From the NCBI GenBank assembly GCA_030831005.1, contig JAURLW010000063.1:1-24258 (forward strand): a DNA stretch of 24,258 nt. Direction: 5' to 3'. The DNA comes from Bacteroidota bacterium (GTDB taxonomy: Bacteria > Bacteroidota > Bacteroidia > Chitinophagales > Chitinophagaceae). Of the stretch, positions 17,495 to 24,258 are shown in pieces; positions within the stretch are counted from its first letter, which is position 1; each line of letters starts with the position of its first letter. The notes below the pieces were generated by a model. The model worked only from the letters and a program-made list of their open reading frames with translations. It was not told the origin of the DNA and did not search any database. Made by a program: the position numbers and the translations under genes.

Positions 17495-18067
17495 CTAAGA
17501 TACATATAAAAATGATTTTACAAGCTGAATTAACTCCTTCGCAGCTAATTCTAAATCATCATTTACTAAAGTGGTGTGGAATTGGGATGCAAATTGAAGT
17601 TCTTCAGACGCTTTATCCAATCGTTCTTGGATACTCTCTGCTGAGTCTGTACCTCTTTTAATTAGGCGTTCTTTTAGTATTTCTAAATTAGGTGCTTTTA
17701 TAAAAATAGATAAGGCATGTTCATATTGTTGTTTAACTTTTAAGGCTCCTTTTACATCGATATCTACAAGCGGTATTAGCTGCGCATTGATAATTCTATC
17801 GATTTCCGTTTTTAATGTTCCGTAATATTTGCCTTCATAAACCATTTCCCATTCAATAAAATCATCTTGTTGAATATGCTGCTTAAACTCCTCTACGGAT
17901 ATGAAATAATATTCTACACCATGTTGCTCATTGCCTCGAGGAGAACGCGTACAAGCAGAAACAGAGAAACTCAACTCGGGCATAGCATCTAATAAACGCT
18001 TAACAAGGGTTGATTTTCCAGATCCTGAAGGAGCAGTTATGATAATGATTTTCTGCAAATTGGACAA
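17495..18067 (-). CDS. gmk: Guanylate kinase
   Basis: Phosphorylates GMP to GDP in the cytoplasm, upstream of ndk in GTP synthesis. The 190 residues hold the P-loop APSGSGKST (12-20), the GMP-binding SVSACTRSPRGNEQHGVEYYF (35-55) and the RLIKRGTDS lid region, all typical. There is no ATG near the start: translation must begin at TTG 18067 (TTG TCC AAT TTG) or the TTG three codons on (18058). I use 18067. A promoter box lies only 11 bases upstream, so the leader must be extremely short. It is first in a long cluster with the CNNM-type and dioxygenase genes and is insulated from the bacilliredoxin gene by a terminator. Confidence 0.95.
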   Translation of the reverse strand: MSNLQKIIIITAPSGSGKSTLVKRLLDAMPELSFSVSACTRSPRGNEQHGVEYYFISVEEFKQHIQQDDFIEWEMVYEGKYYGTLKTEIDRIINAQLIPLVDIDVKGALKVKQQYEHALSIFIKAPNLEILKERLIKRGTDSAESIQERLDKASEELQFASQFHTTLVNDDLELAAKELIQLVKSFLYVS

Positions 18068-18078
18068 TTTTGAAGGTT

Positions 18079-18107
18079 CAAAGATACAATTTTTGAAATG
18101 GATAGAA
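18079..18107 (-). promoter_or_regulatory. Putative gmk promoter
   Basis: On the minus strand TATCTTTG (complement of 18079-18086) is an exact TAnnTTTG match. A TTC (complement of 18105-18107) sits 18 bases upstream as a weak -33 element. The box ends 11 bases before the TTG start. Confidence 0.55.
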
Positions 18108-18118
18108 ATGATAACATT

Positions 18119-18145
18119 AAAAAAGGCATTCTTTCGAATGCCTTA
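18119..18145 (-). terminator. Terminator after the bacilliredoxin gene
   Basis: AAGGCATTC (18123-18131) and GAATGCCTT (18136-18144) form a 9-bp stem around TTTC. Six As at 18119-18124 give the U-tract on the minus-strand transcript, six bases after the stop at 18150. It ends the bacilliredoxin transcript before the gmk promoter. Confidence 0.82.
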
Positions 18146-18149
18146 ACTA

Positions 18150-18563
18150 TTAACAATGATCTTCAAATGCCTGCAGAAGATTAGAAGCAATCATTTGCGC
18201 TGGTCTGCCTTCTATCATATGTCTTTCGATCATATGCACTAATTGTCCATCTTTTAGCAGGGCAATACAAGGTGAAGATGGAGGATATGGCAATAAATAT
18301 TCTCTAATTTTTGCAACTGCTTCCGTATCATAACCTGCAAAAGCTGTAGTTAATTGACCTGGTTTTTTTGTTGCATTTTGCACAGCCATTATAACGCCCG
18401 GACGAGCTGTTCCTGCGCTACAACCACAAACAGAGTTGAGTACTACTAGGGTAGTGCCGCCTTTATTAATACTTTGTTCTACATCGGTAGCTGAAAGTAA
18501 TTCTTGGAATCCTTGGTTGGTAAGCTCTTGTTTCATTGGAGCTACAATTTCTATTGGGTACAT
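18150..18563 (-). CDS. Bacilliredoxin, BrxA/BrxB (YphP/YqiW, DUF1094) family
   Basis: Thioredoxin-fold protein of 137 residues. Members with a CGC motif remove bacillithiol from mixed disulfides on proteins in Bacillus. Visible are the opening MYPIEIVAPMK, the motif NSVCGCSAGTARPGV with C46 and C48, and the PPSSPCIALLKDG segment with C99 before the strand of the thioredoxin fold. These are family hallmarks. A further cysteine is the last residue (C137). Its role here depends on whether the organism makes bacillithiol, which the window does not show. It is a single-gene unit with a promoter box upstream and a hairpin downstream. It is divergent from the ureohydrolase gene at 18636. Confidence 0.9.
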   Translation of the reverse strand: MYPIEIVAPMKQELTNQGFQELLSATDVEQSINKGGTTLVVLNSVCGCSAGTARPGVIMAVQNATKKPGQLTTAFAGYDTEAVAKIREYLLPYPPSSPCIALLKDGQLVHMIERHMIEGRPAQMIASNLLQAFEDHC

Positions 18564-18585
18564 AGGTATTTAAAATTTATTAAAG

Positions 18586-18593
18586 CAAAGGTA
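18586..18593 (-). promoter_or_regulatory. Putative -7 box of the bacilliredoxin gene
   Basis: TACCTTTG on the minus strand (complement of 18586-18593) matches TAnnTTTG and lies 22 bases before the ATG at 18563. No TTG or TTC is seen at the -33 position. Confidence 0.45.
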
Positions 18594-18635
18594 TTGAATA
18601 ATATTTTTTTTGTAGGTATGTGGGTATAATAAAAA

Positions 18636-19664
18636 ATGATAGTAGCTTTGGGTATGTCTATTCCGTTTTCTATATATACCAAAAAGAAGCTGCTTTCCTA
18701 TGTTCAAACTAGAGCAGGTGAAACTAAATTTGGGGAATCAGTTACTTGTTTGGAAGATGGAGCAAGCATAGAAGCACTTGCTGATAATGCTTCAAAATAT
18801 GTTTTAATAGGTATTCCAGAAGATTTTGGTGTTCGTGCTAATTTTGGTCGACCTGGGGCGCATACCGCTTTTGAATGGGCCTTAAAAGCACTTTTGAATA
18901 CCCAATCCAATTCTTTTTTTAATCCAGCACACTTATTAATTTTAGGAGCTTTTGATTTTAGCGCTACATATGTGAAACATAAAGACGATAAAGTGGAGGA
19001 ATTAAGAGCTTTGGTAGAGACGATAGATCAATCCGTATCTGAACTTGTTTCCAAAATCTTATCCTATAATAAAATTCCAATTGTAATTGGTGGAGGTCAT
19101 AATAATGCCTATCCTTTATTAAAAGCCCTTTCAGAAGATCAACATCAGGCTATAAATGTTATTAATATCGATGCTCATAGCGATTTTAGAGCATTAGAAG
19201 GTAGGCATAGTGGAAATGGATTTAGTTATGCAAAATCAAAGCAATATTTAGATCAGTATGTTTTGTGGGGCTTGCATCAAAATTATACCAGTGCTTATCA
19301 ATTCAGTGCATTGCAATCTAATGCATGTAATATTAACTGGTATGAAGACTTATTAAACTTAAATGAAACTCAACAGTTAGATCAATTATTAACTGCGATT
19401 GGCACTATTTCTAATAAAAAATTTGGTTTCGAATTAGATGTAGATGCTATTGCTAAGGTCAATTCGAGCGCTTATGCTCCCATCGGTTTTTCGGCAAACA
19501 GTGTAATGAATTTTATAAAAACCATTAGTGCTCAAGAAAATTGCGCTTATTTTCATATTTGTGAAGGCGCCTACCAGATTGAAGGTGGACCAACAGATCC
19601 AAGTATTGGAAAATTGATAGCCTACTATGTGCTTCAATTTGTAAAAAACCATCCTAATCTATAG
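18636..19664 (+). CDS. Formimidoylglutamase-like / arginase-family ureohydrolase
   Basis: Mn-dependent ureohydrolase fold, 342 residues. Six metal ligands fit by position: H155 (GGGHN), D179, H181 and D183 (NIDAHSDFR), and D268 and D270 (ELDVDAI). The GGGHN motif, rather than GGDHS, and the RHSGNGFSYA segment (190-199) resemble formimidoylglutamase (HutG) and its Bacteroidota relatives more than arginase. No other hut gene is near, so the substrate is not proven. Start: the ATG at 18636 has an A-rich upstream; an ATG at 18654 is a real alternative and would remove six residues. It runs in the same direction as valS but is separated by 86 bases containing a valS promoter. No hairpin follows its stop. 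Confidence 0.85.
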   Translation: MIVALGMSIPFSIYTKKKLLSYVQTRAGETKFGESVTCLEDGASIEALADNASKYVLIGIPEDFGVRANFGRPGAHTAFEWALKALLNTQSNSFFNPAHLLILGAFDFSATYVKHKDDKVEELRALVETIDQSVSELVSKILSYNKIPIVIGGGHNNAYPLLKALSEDQHQAINVINIDAHSDFRALEGRHSGNGFSYAKSKQYLDQYVLWGLHQNYTSAYQFSALQSNACNINWYEDLLNLNETQQLDQLLTAIGTISNKKFGFELDVDAIAKVNSSAYAPIGFSANSVMNFIKTISAQENCAYFHICEGAYQIEGGPTDPSIGKLIAYYVLQFVKNHPNL

Positions 19665-19696
19665 TTTTTCCCTTATTAATAATACCTCTTTAGCGT

Positions 19697-19727
19697 TTCA
19701 AAATATGGAGTATAGATAGTATCTTTG
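19697..19727 (+). promoter_or_regulatory. Putative valS promoter
   Basis: TATCTTTG (19720-19727) is an exact TAnnTTTG match, with TTC at 19697-19699 as a weak -33 element after a 20-base spacer. The valS ATG follows 23 bases after the box. Confidence 0.6.
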
Positions 19728-19750
19728 AGTCTATATTCTAGTGATTAATT

Positions 19751-22390
19751 ATGGACTTAAGTAAGAATTTTCAGCATCAAGAAGCTGCGGCTAAATGGTA
19801 TCAACATTGGGAAAAAAATGGATATTTTAAATCTGTTCCCGATGACAGACCTGCTTACACCATAGTAATGCCTCCACCTAACGTTACGGGTGTCTTACAC
19901 ATGGGTCATGCTTTAAATAATAGCGTTCAAGATGCACTTATAAGAAGAGCTAAAATGAAAGGCTTTAATACGTGTTGGGTGCCCGGTACCGATCATGCTT
20001 CTATTGCTACAGAAGCAAAGGTAGTGGCTATGTTACGTGAACAGGGAATTGATAAAAATACATTAAGTAGAGCTGATTTCTTAACTCATGCATGGGCTTG
20101 GAAAGAAAAATATGGCGGAATAATATTAGAACAGCTTCGACAATTAGGTTGTGCCTTAGATTGGGATAGAACCCATTTTACTATGGATACCGATTACTAT
20201 GCTGCTGTAATTAGAGTATTCAATGATTTGTATGAAAGAGGATTTATTTACCGTGGTGTAAAAATGATTAATTGGGATCCTAAGGCCCAAACAGCATTGA
20301 GTGATGAAGAGGTAATTTTCAAACAAACACAATCTAATTTATACCACGTTCGATATAAATTAGATACTCCTGAAGAAGCTTATATTACAATTGCTACAGT
20401 ACGACCAGAAACCATTTTGGGAGATACTGCCATTTGTGTACATCCTGACGATCCTCGATATGCGCATTTAAAAGGTGCACATTGTTTTGTTCCCTTAATT
20501 AATAGAAAAATTCCTATCATTTTTGATGATTACATCGATATGGAATTTGGTACAGGTGCACTAAAAGTAACTCCAGCACATGATATTAACGATTATAATT
20601 TAGGTATAAAACATAAATTATCGGTTATTGACACCATTAATGCTGATGGTACAATGAGCGAAGCAGCTCAGTTATTTGTGGGCGAAGATCGATTTGTAGT
20701 TCGCAAAAAAATAGCTGCAGAATTAGAGGCACTAGGTCATTTAGTAAAAACGGAACCTTATGCCAATCAAGTTGGTTATTCGGAGAGAACAGATGTGGTG
20801 ATTGAGCCAAGGTTAAGCATGCAATGGTGGTGTAAAATGGACGAATTGGTAAAACCAGCTTTAGAAGCTGTTTTATCACCCAATGCTAGCATAGAATTTG
20901 TACCTAGTAAATATAAAAATCTTTACCGCCATTGGATGGAAAACATCAAGGATTGGTGTATTAGCCGACAATTGTGGTGGGGACATAGAATACCTGCTTG
21001 GTATTTGCCAGATGGCACTATGATTGTTGCCAAAAATGAAGCAGATCTTTTAGATAAAATAAATGATTCTCATCCATCATTAAGCATTAATGATCTAAAA
21101 CAAGATGAAGATTGTTTAGATACTTGGTTTAGTAGTTGGTTATGGCCCATGGAAGTTTTTGGATGGAATGCAGATGAGCAAAATAAAGAACTTCAATATT
21201 ATTATCCTACACAAACATTAGTTACCGCACCAGAAATTATCTTCTTCTGGGTAGCTAGAATGATTATGGCGGGTACAAATTACAAGCAAGTAATACCTTT
21301 TGAAAAAGTTTATTTCACGGGTATTGTTAGAGATAAAATGGGTCGTAAAATGAGTAAATCATTAGGTAATTCACCTGATTTACTTGCTTTGATTGATACA
21401 TTTGGAACAGATGCGGTTCGTTTCAGCGTATTGATTTCATCACCCGCTGGTAACGATTTACTATATGATGAAGCTATGCTAGAGCAAGGAAGAAATTTCT
21501 GCAACAAAATGTGGAATGCTCTGAAATTAACTAAAATGTGGGAAGCAAAATTGGTAGATGAACCAATGGATGCTACGCATGATTTTGCAATTCAATGGAT
21601 GGAACAGCAGATTATTGCGACTAGACTGGTTATTGATAAATATGAAGAGGAGTTTAAATTATCAGAGACTTTAAAAACTATTTATTCTCTAATTTGGGAT
21701 GATTTTTGTTCTTGGTATTTAGAGTGGGTAAAACCTGCAGTAGATAAAGGTTTTCCTAAAACTGCCTATGCCAAAACATTAGCTATTTACGAATCTCTAT
21801 TACAATTGTTACATCCTTATTTGCCTTTTATCACCGAGGAAATTTATCATGCATTATCAGATCGTGCTGCGGGTGATGACCTAATGGTAAGACAATTGCC
21901 AACTATAGAACAATCGACTGTAAATGAGGCTATCATTCAACAAGGCAATCATTTAAAATCAGTAATTACGGCCATTCGTGATGCCAGAAATAAGAATAAT
22001 GTAAAACCTAAAGAGTCAATTGCTTTATACATTACATCGGATCAGGAACTTGTTTATACTTCAGTATTAGGATTATTAGCTAAGCAAATCAATGCGAGTT
22101 CTATTGAAATGACGAAAGAACCTGTTGCAGGTGGTATTTCTTTAGTGGTAGGTGTTGATAAATTGTATGTACTTTTAAATGATACAACTATAGATACAGA
22201 AGCTCAAAAAGCTCAATTGGAAAAGGATTTACAATATTTCATTGGTTTCTTGCAAAGTGTAGAGAAAAAATTAAGCAATGAAAAATTTGTTCAGAATGCT
22301 AAGCCAGAAGTTATAGCAATTGAACAAAAGAAACAAGCGGATGCTATGGCTAAAATTAAAACCATTGAAGAAAGTTTAAAACTTTTATAA
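19751..22390 (+). CDS. valS: Valine--tRNA ligase
   Basis: Class I aminoacyl-tRNA synthetase that charges tRNA-Val. At 879 residues it is full length. The HIGH motif appears as HMGH (50-53) after PPPNVTGVL, and KMSKS is at 533-537 in GRKMSKSLGNSPD. Between them lies the CP1 editing domain, with the ATVRPETILGDTA segment that acts on mischarged threonine. The C-terminal ~65 residues form the charged coiled coil typical of ValRS (KAQLEKDLQYFIGFLQSVEK). WFSSWLWP and similar Trp-rich segments match ValRS rather than IleRS. It has its own promoter and is followed 11 bases later by a small secreted-protein gene that is probably co-transcribed. Confidence 0.98.
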   Translation: MDLSKNFQHQEAAAKWYQHWEKNGYFKSVPDDRPAYTIVMPPPNVTGVLHMGHALNNSVQDALIRRAKMKGFNTCWVPGTDHASIATEAKVVAMLREQGIDKNTLSRADFLTHAWAWKEKYGGIILEQLRQLGCALDWDRTHFTMDTDYYAAVIRVFNDLYERGFIYRGVKMINWDPKAQTALSDEEVIFKQTQSNLYHVRYKLDTPEEAYITIATVRPETILGDTAICVHPDDPRYAHLKGAHCFVPLINRKIPIIFDDYIDMEFGTGALKVTPAHDINDYNLGIKHKLSVIDTINADGTMSEAAQLFVGEDRFVVRKKIAAELEALGHLVKTEPYANQVGYSERTDVVIEPRLSMQWWCKMDELVKPALEAVLSPNASIEFVPSKYKNLYRHWMENIKDWCISRQLWWGHRIPAWYLPDGTMIVAKNEADLLDKINDSHPSLSINDLKQDEDCLDTWFSSWLWPMEVFGWNADEQNKELQYYYPTQTLVTAPEIIFFWVARMIMAGTNYKQVIPFEKVYFTGIVRDKMGRKMSKSLGNSPDLLALIDTFGTDAVRFSVLISSPAGNDLLYDEAMLEQGRNFCNKMWNALKLTKMWEAKLVDEPMDATHDFAIQWMEQQIIATRLVIDKYEEEFKLSETLKTIYSLIWDDFCSWYLEWVKPAVDKGFPKTAYAKTLAIYESLLQLLHPYLPFITEEIYHALSDRAAGDDLMVRQLPTIEQSTVNEAIIQQGNHLKSVITAIRDARNKNNVKPKESIALYITSDQELVYTSVLGLLAKQINASSIEMTKEPVAGGISLVVGVDKLYVLLNDTTIDTEAQKAQLEKDLQYFIGFLQSVEKKLSNEKFVQNAKPEVIAIEQKKQADAMAKIKTIEESLKLL

Positions 22391-22401
22391 TGTAATTGTT
22401 T

Positions 22402-22884
22402 ATGAAAGCTAACTTAATTACTATACTAATTCTTTGTACTGCTTTTTATGCTGTTGCTCAAAAAGGTAAAACAACTATTCAGAAAAGCAGTATAGAAATT
22501 ACCAACAAAAAACCCAAAACAATTTGGGCTTATTGGGGTGACAATACCTATGGAGATAAGTATATGACAAAGCGCGTATTTGACTCGCTGATAAAAACCC
22601 CTTTGCAATCAGTTGATTCTTCAAAAAAGATTTATAGCGTACTATCGTTTGACATGGTATTGGCAGAGCGAAATTTATATGAAGATTCTATTGGCAACGC
22701 CATAATTGTTCCTGATTATTCTTCCTACAATAATAAAGGTGCTGTAATGAATGAAAATCATTTAAGCTATATTCTAAATCATTCCAAAATTGGCGATACC
22801 TTGTTTATAAATGACGTTATCGTTAAAGACGAAAAAGATCTGGTATTCAAATTAAAATCTTTTAAAGTGACAATAAAAAAATAA
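22402..22884 (+). CDS. Small secreted protein of unknown function, GldM-like C-terminal segment
   Basis: A 160-residue exported protein: residues 1-20 (MKANLITILILCTAFYAVAQ) are a clear signal peptide. The mature part is beta-rich. Its end, with HLSYILNHSKIGDTLFINDV followed by a closing strand FKLKSFKVTIK, resembles the final strands of GldM-type domains ('...G D ... F ... I ... L ... I'). This is a pattern match by eye only. No catalytic motif or cysteine pair is seen. The frame is open from a TTG at 22396, but the ATG at 22402 starts directly at the signal peptide. It lies 11 bases after valS and ends in the shared terminator with rocF, the stop codon falling inside the hairpin arm. Without a homology search the function is unknown. 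Confidence 0.75.
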   Translation: MKANLITILILCTAFYAVAQKGKTTIQKSSIEITNKKPKTIWAYWGDNTYGDKYMTKRVFDSLIKTPLQSVDSSKKIYSVLSFDMVLAERNLYEDSIGNAIIVPDYSSYNNKGAVMNENHLSYILNHSKIGDTLFINDVIVKDEKDLVFKLKSFKVTIKK

Positions 22885-22914
22885 AGGAGGAAAAATTTCC
22901 TCCTTTATTTTTTA
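22875..22914. terminator. Bidirectional terminator between the small secreted protein gene and rocF
   Basis: AAAGGAGGAAA (about 22883-22893) and TTTCCTCCTTT (22896-22906) form a long stem extended by A/T pairs to about 22878-22911, flanked by A- and T-tracts. The plus-strand TAA (22882-22884) lies in the left arm. The rocF stop (complement of 22912-22914) lies at the end of the T-tract. Confidence 0.9.
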
Positions 22915-23859
22915 GTTCATCAACAATTGGTTGACGCTTCTTTGTAAGATATTAAAAGCAATTTCGGCCATTAAGTTTTCTTTATCCAATGTAGGATTTA
23001 CCTCCGTAATCTCTAAGCAGCAAATTTTATGATTTTGCATAAGCGTTGCAACTAAATCCTCTGCTTCTCTTTCTTTTAGTCCATTTATTACGGGCGTTCC
23101 AGTACCTCTTGAAATGGCACTATCTAAAGAGTCTACGTCAAAAGACAAATAGATTTGATCGCAATTAGATAAGTGTAGTAAAGTTTGACGAACTGCATGC
23201 ATAACACCTTTCTTACGGATTTCTGCAACTGTTATTACTTTGATATTATTTTGTTTAATAATAGCTTCTTCTTCCTTTTCATAATCACGAAGAGCTATAT
23301 AAACAATATTCTCTGGTTTAATTTTCGGATGAATTTTACCAATATTTTTAAGCGAATCCCAGTATTTGATGGTTTGTTCATCAGGGTGATGCATTTGATT
23401 TTCAATATTATCTTCAGCCAATGCTGTAGCTAATGGCATACCGTGCATATTACCACTTGGTGTGGTATAAGGCGTATGCAAATCAGCATGAGCATCTACC
23501 CAAATAACACCTAATTCTTGTTTCGGCTTTGCCATTTTTAGTCCAGCTATGGTACCACCAGCCGTGCTATGATCTCCAGCTAATACGATGGGAAATACAC
23601 CAGATTTGATAGTAGAGGAAACCGCTTCAGAAACACGTTCATACATCGTATTAATACCCTTAATACGTTTTGCGTAAGGCGATTCGATGGGTTCGTATAA
23701 CAAGCGATTCTCTGTTTCAACTATTTGAGAAGGAAAGTTGACAAAAAAACTACTCATGTAATCGAGCGCAGCAATTTTTATAGCATCTACACCTAAACTA
23801 GCGCCTCGAGTACCTGCTCCTATTTCTGATTTAACTTCAATTAATTTAATATTTCGCAT
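22912..23859 (-). CDS. rocF: Arginase
   Basis: Hydrolyses L-arginine to ornithine and urea with two Mn ions. The 315 residues carry all ligands: H97 in GDHSTAGG, D122, H124 and D126 in WVDAHADLHTP, and D241 and D243 in SFDVDSLDS. The arginase substrate segment SGNMHGMPLA (135-144) is present and separates it from agmatinase, as does E286 near the end (EITEVNP). DVDSLDS replaces the commoner DVD-x-x-DP, a minor change. It begins 37 bases after the stop of the BamA/TamA-like gene on the same strand and may have its own promoter there. No ornithine-using gene is in the window, so the direction of flux (nitrogen or polyamine use) is open. Confidence 0.92.
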   Translation of the reverse strand: MRNIKLIEVKSEIGAGTRGASLGVDAIKIAALDYMSSFFVNFPSQIVETENRLLYEPIESPYAKRIKGINTMYERVSEAVSSTIKSGVFPIVLAGDHSTAGGTIAGLKMAKPKQELGVIWVDAHADLHTPYTTPSGNMHGMPLATALAEDNIENQMHHPDEQTIKYWDSLKNIGKIHPKIKPENIVYIALRDYEKEEEAIIKQNNIKVITVAEIRKKGVMHAVRQTLLHLSNCDQIYLSFDVDSLDSAISRGTGTPVINGLKEREAEDLVATLMQNHKICCLEITEVNPTLDKENLMAEIAFNILQRSVNQLLMN

Positions 23860-23889
23860 AGAATATGCCTTATTTTATTGCAATATAAG

Positions 23890-23919
23890 CAAAGGTTTAG
23901 AAAGGATAGCCAATTGCAA
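23890..23919 (-). promoter_or_regulatory. Possible rocF promoter overlapping the end of the BamA/TamA-like gene
   Basis: On the minus strand TTG (complement of 23917-23919), a 19-base spacer and AACCTTTG (complement of 23890-23897) give one mismatch to TTG-N17-23-TAnnTTTG. The -33 part lies inside the last codons of the upstream gene. Confidence 0.35.
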
Positions 23920-24258
23920 AATTAAAAATTAGATTATTGGCTCTCCAAGTAGGGTTAAAGATATCAATATTTTTTATCTGCCAAGTATTCAATGCATTAG
24001 GACTTGCTTGTTTTATTGGGAAAGCAGCATCAAATCGTAATATCACAAAACCAGCAAAATCTAATCGAATACCAGTTCCTGAAGAGATTGCTAAATTATT
24101 AAATGCTTGATTAAATAAAAATTGCGTGTTAGGCTTTTCAGAACTTCTACTCATCCATATGTTACCAGCGTCTGTAAATATGGCTCCGTTCATCTTTATG
24201 GTGCCTCCAAATAACTGTAAAATATCATATCTATATTCGGCATTACACTCAAATTTAA
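23897..24258 (-). CDS. BamA/TamA-family outer membrane protein, C-terminal end (5' part outside window)
   Basis: The last 120 residues of an Omp85-type beta-barrel, open through the window edge without a start, so only the tail is present. EYRYDILQLFGGTIKMNGAI followed by FTDAGNIW is the usual strand pair near the end of BamA/TamA barrels. LDFAGFVILRFDAAFPI is the amphipathic penultimate strand that in Bacteroidota is common in TamL-like members. The chain ends in phenylalanine (AIGYPF), the C-terminal signal expected for insertion into the outer membrane by Bam. Whether it is BamA itself or a TamL-type paralog cannot be decided without the missing POTRA domains. An ATG at 24193 is internal, not a start. 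Confidence 0.85.
   Translation of the reverse strand, partial: KFECNAEYRYDILQLFGGTIKMNGAIFTDAGNIWMSRSSEKPNTQFLFNQAFNNLAISSGTGIRLDFAGFVILRFDAAFPIKQASPNALNTWQIKNIDIFNPTWRANNLIFNFAIGYPF

Noticed and set aside
18643..18650. TAGCTTTG, an exact TAnnTTTG match, as promoter of the ureohydrolase gene
   Set aside because: It lies inside the first codons; transcription from it would start at or beyond both possible ATG codons. No -33 partner is at the right distance. Probably chance.
1..24258. Search for CRISPR repeats, tRNA/rRNA genes, transposases, phage genes, toxin-antitoxin pairs or defence genes
   Set aside because: None was seen. Every sizeable open frame is explained by housekeeping genes or small unknowns, and the longest gene-free gap is about 90 bases.

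Overview
This AT-rich window (by eye roughly 35-38% GC) looks like ordinary chromosome of a member of the Bacteroidota, probably a Chitinophagaceae-like or related Sphingobacteriia/Chitinophagia bacterium. The reasons are the protein types (single-chain L-serine dehydratase, long two-domain FKBP lipoproteins, formimidoylglutamase-like ureohydrolase, TamL/BamA-like barrel end, GldM-like tail), A-rich translation starts without clear Shine-Dalgarno sequences, and repeated TAnnTTTG promoter boxes, the known -7 element of the Bacteroidota housekeeping sigma factor. I saw no tRNA, rRNA, CRISPR array, insertion sequence, phage gene or attachment site, and no gene-free stretch over 300 bases.

Layout. 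At 1-338 (minus) lies the start of folK, divergent from a plus-strand operon sppA-sdaA-kdsA (431-4457). It ends at a hairpin terminator shared with a convergent minus-strand pair, an M1 aminopeptidase followed by mutS (8802-4487). Upstream on the minus strand is nrnA followed by two tandem FKBP-type prolyl isomerases (11767-8877), closed by its own terminator. ndk (11859-12278, plus) is divergent from nrnA and convergent with a cysteine desulfurase (13460-12327), again with a shared terminator. A DUF4375-like gene (13557-14057, plus) overlaps tail to tail with the end of a long minus-strand cluster: bacilliredoxin (18563-18150, separately terminated), then gmk, a CNNM/CorC-type membrane protein, 3-hydroxyanthranilate dioxygenase, a small His-rich membrane protein with its own promoter, hldD and an ABM-type monooxygenase. 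On the plus strand follow a formimidoylglutamase/arginase-family gene, valS and a small secreted protein. They converge on rocF, which lies downstream of the 3' end of a BamA/TamA-family outer membrane protein that runs out of the window.

The themes are housekeeping: translation and nucleotides (valS, gmk, ndk, nrnA), DNA repair (mutS), envelope (kdsA for Kdo, hldD for heptose, SppA, periplasmic FKBPs, barrel protein) and amino-acid or nitrogen breakdown (sdaA, two ureohydrolases, the kynurenine-pathway dioxygenase). I did not find a convincing new multi-gene system. The items most worth a second look are the small His-rich membrane protein, the paired two-domain FKBPs, the C-terminal cysteine of the serine dehydratase, the orphan GldM-like secreted protein, and terminators whose arms or T-tracts contain the stop codons of the convergent genes.
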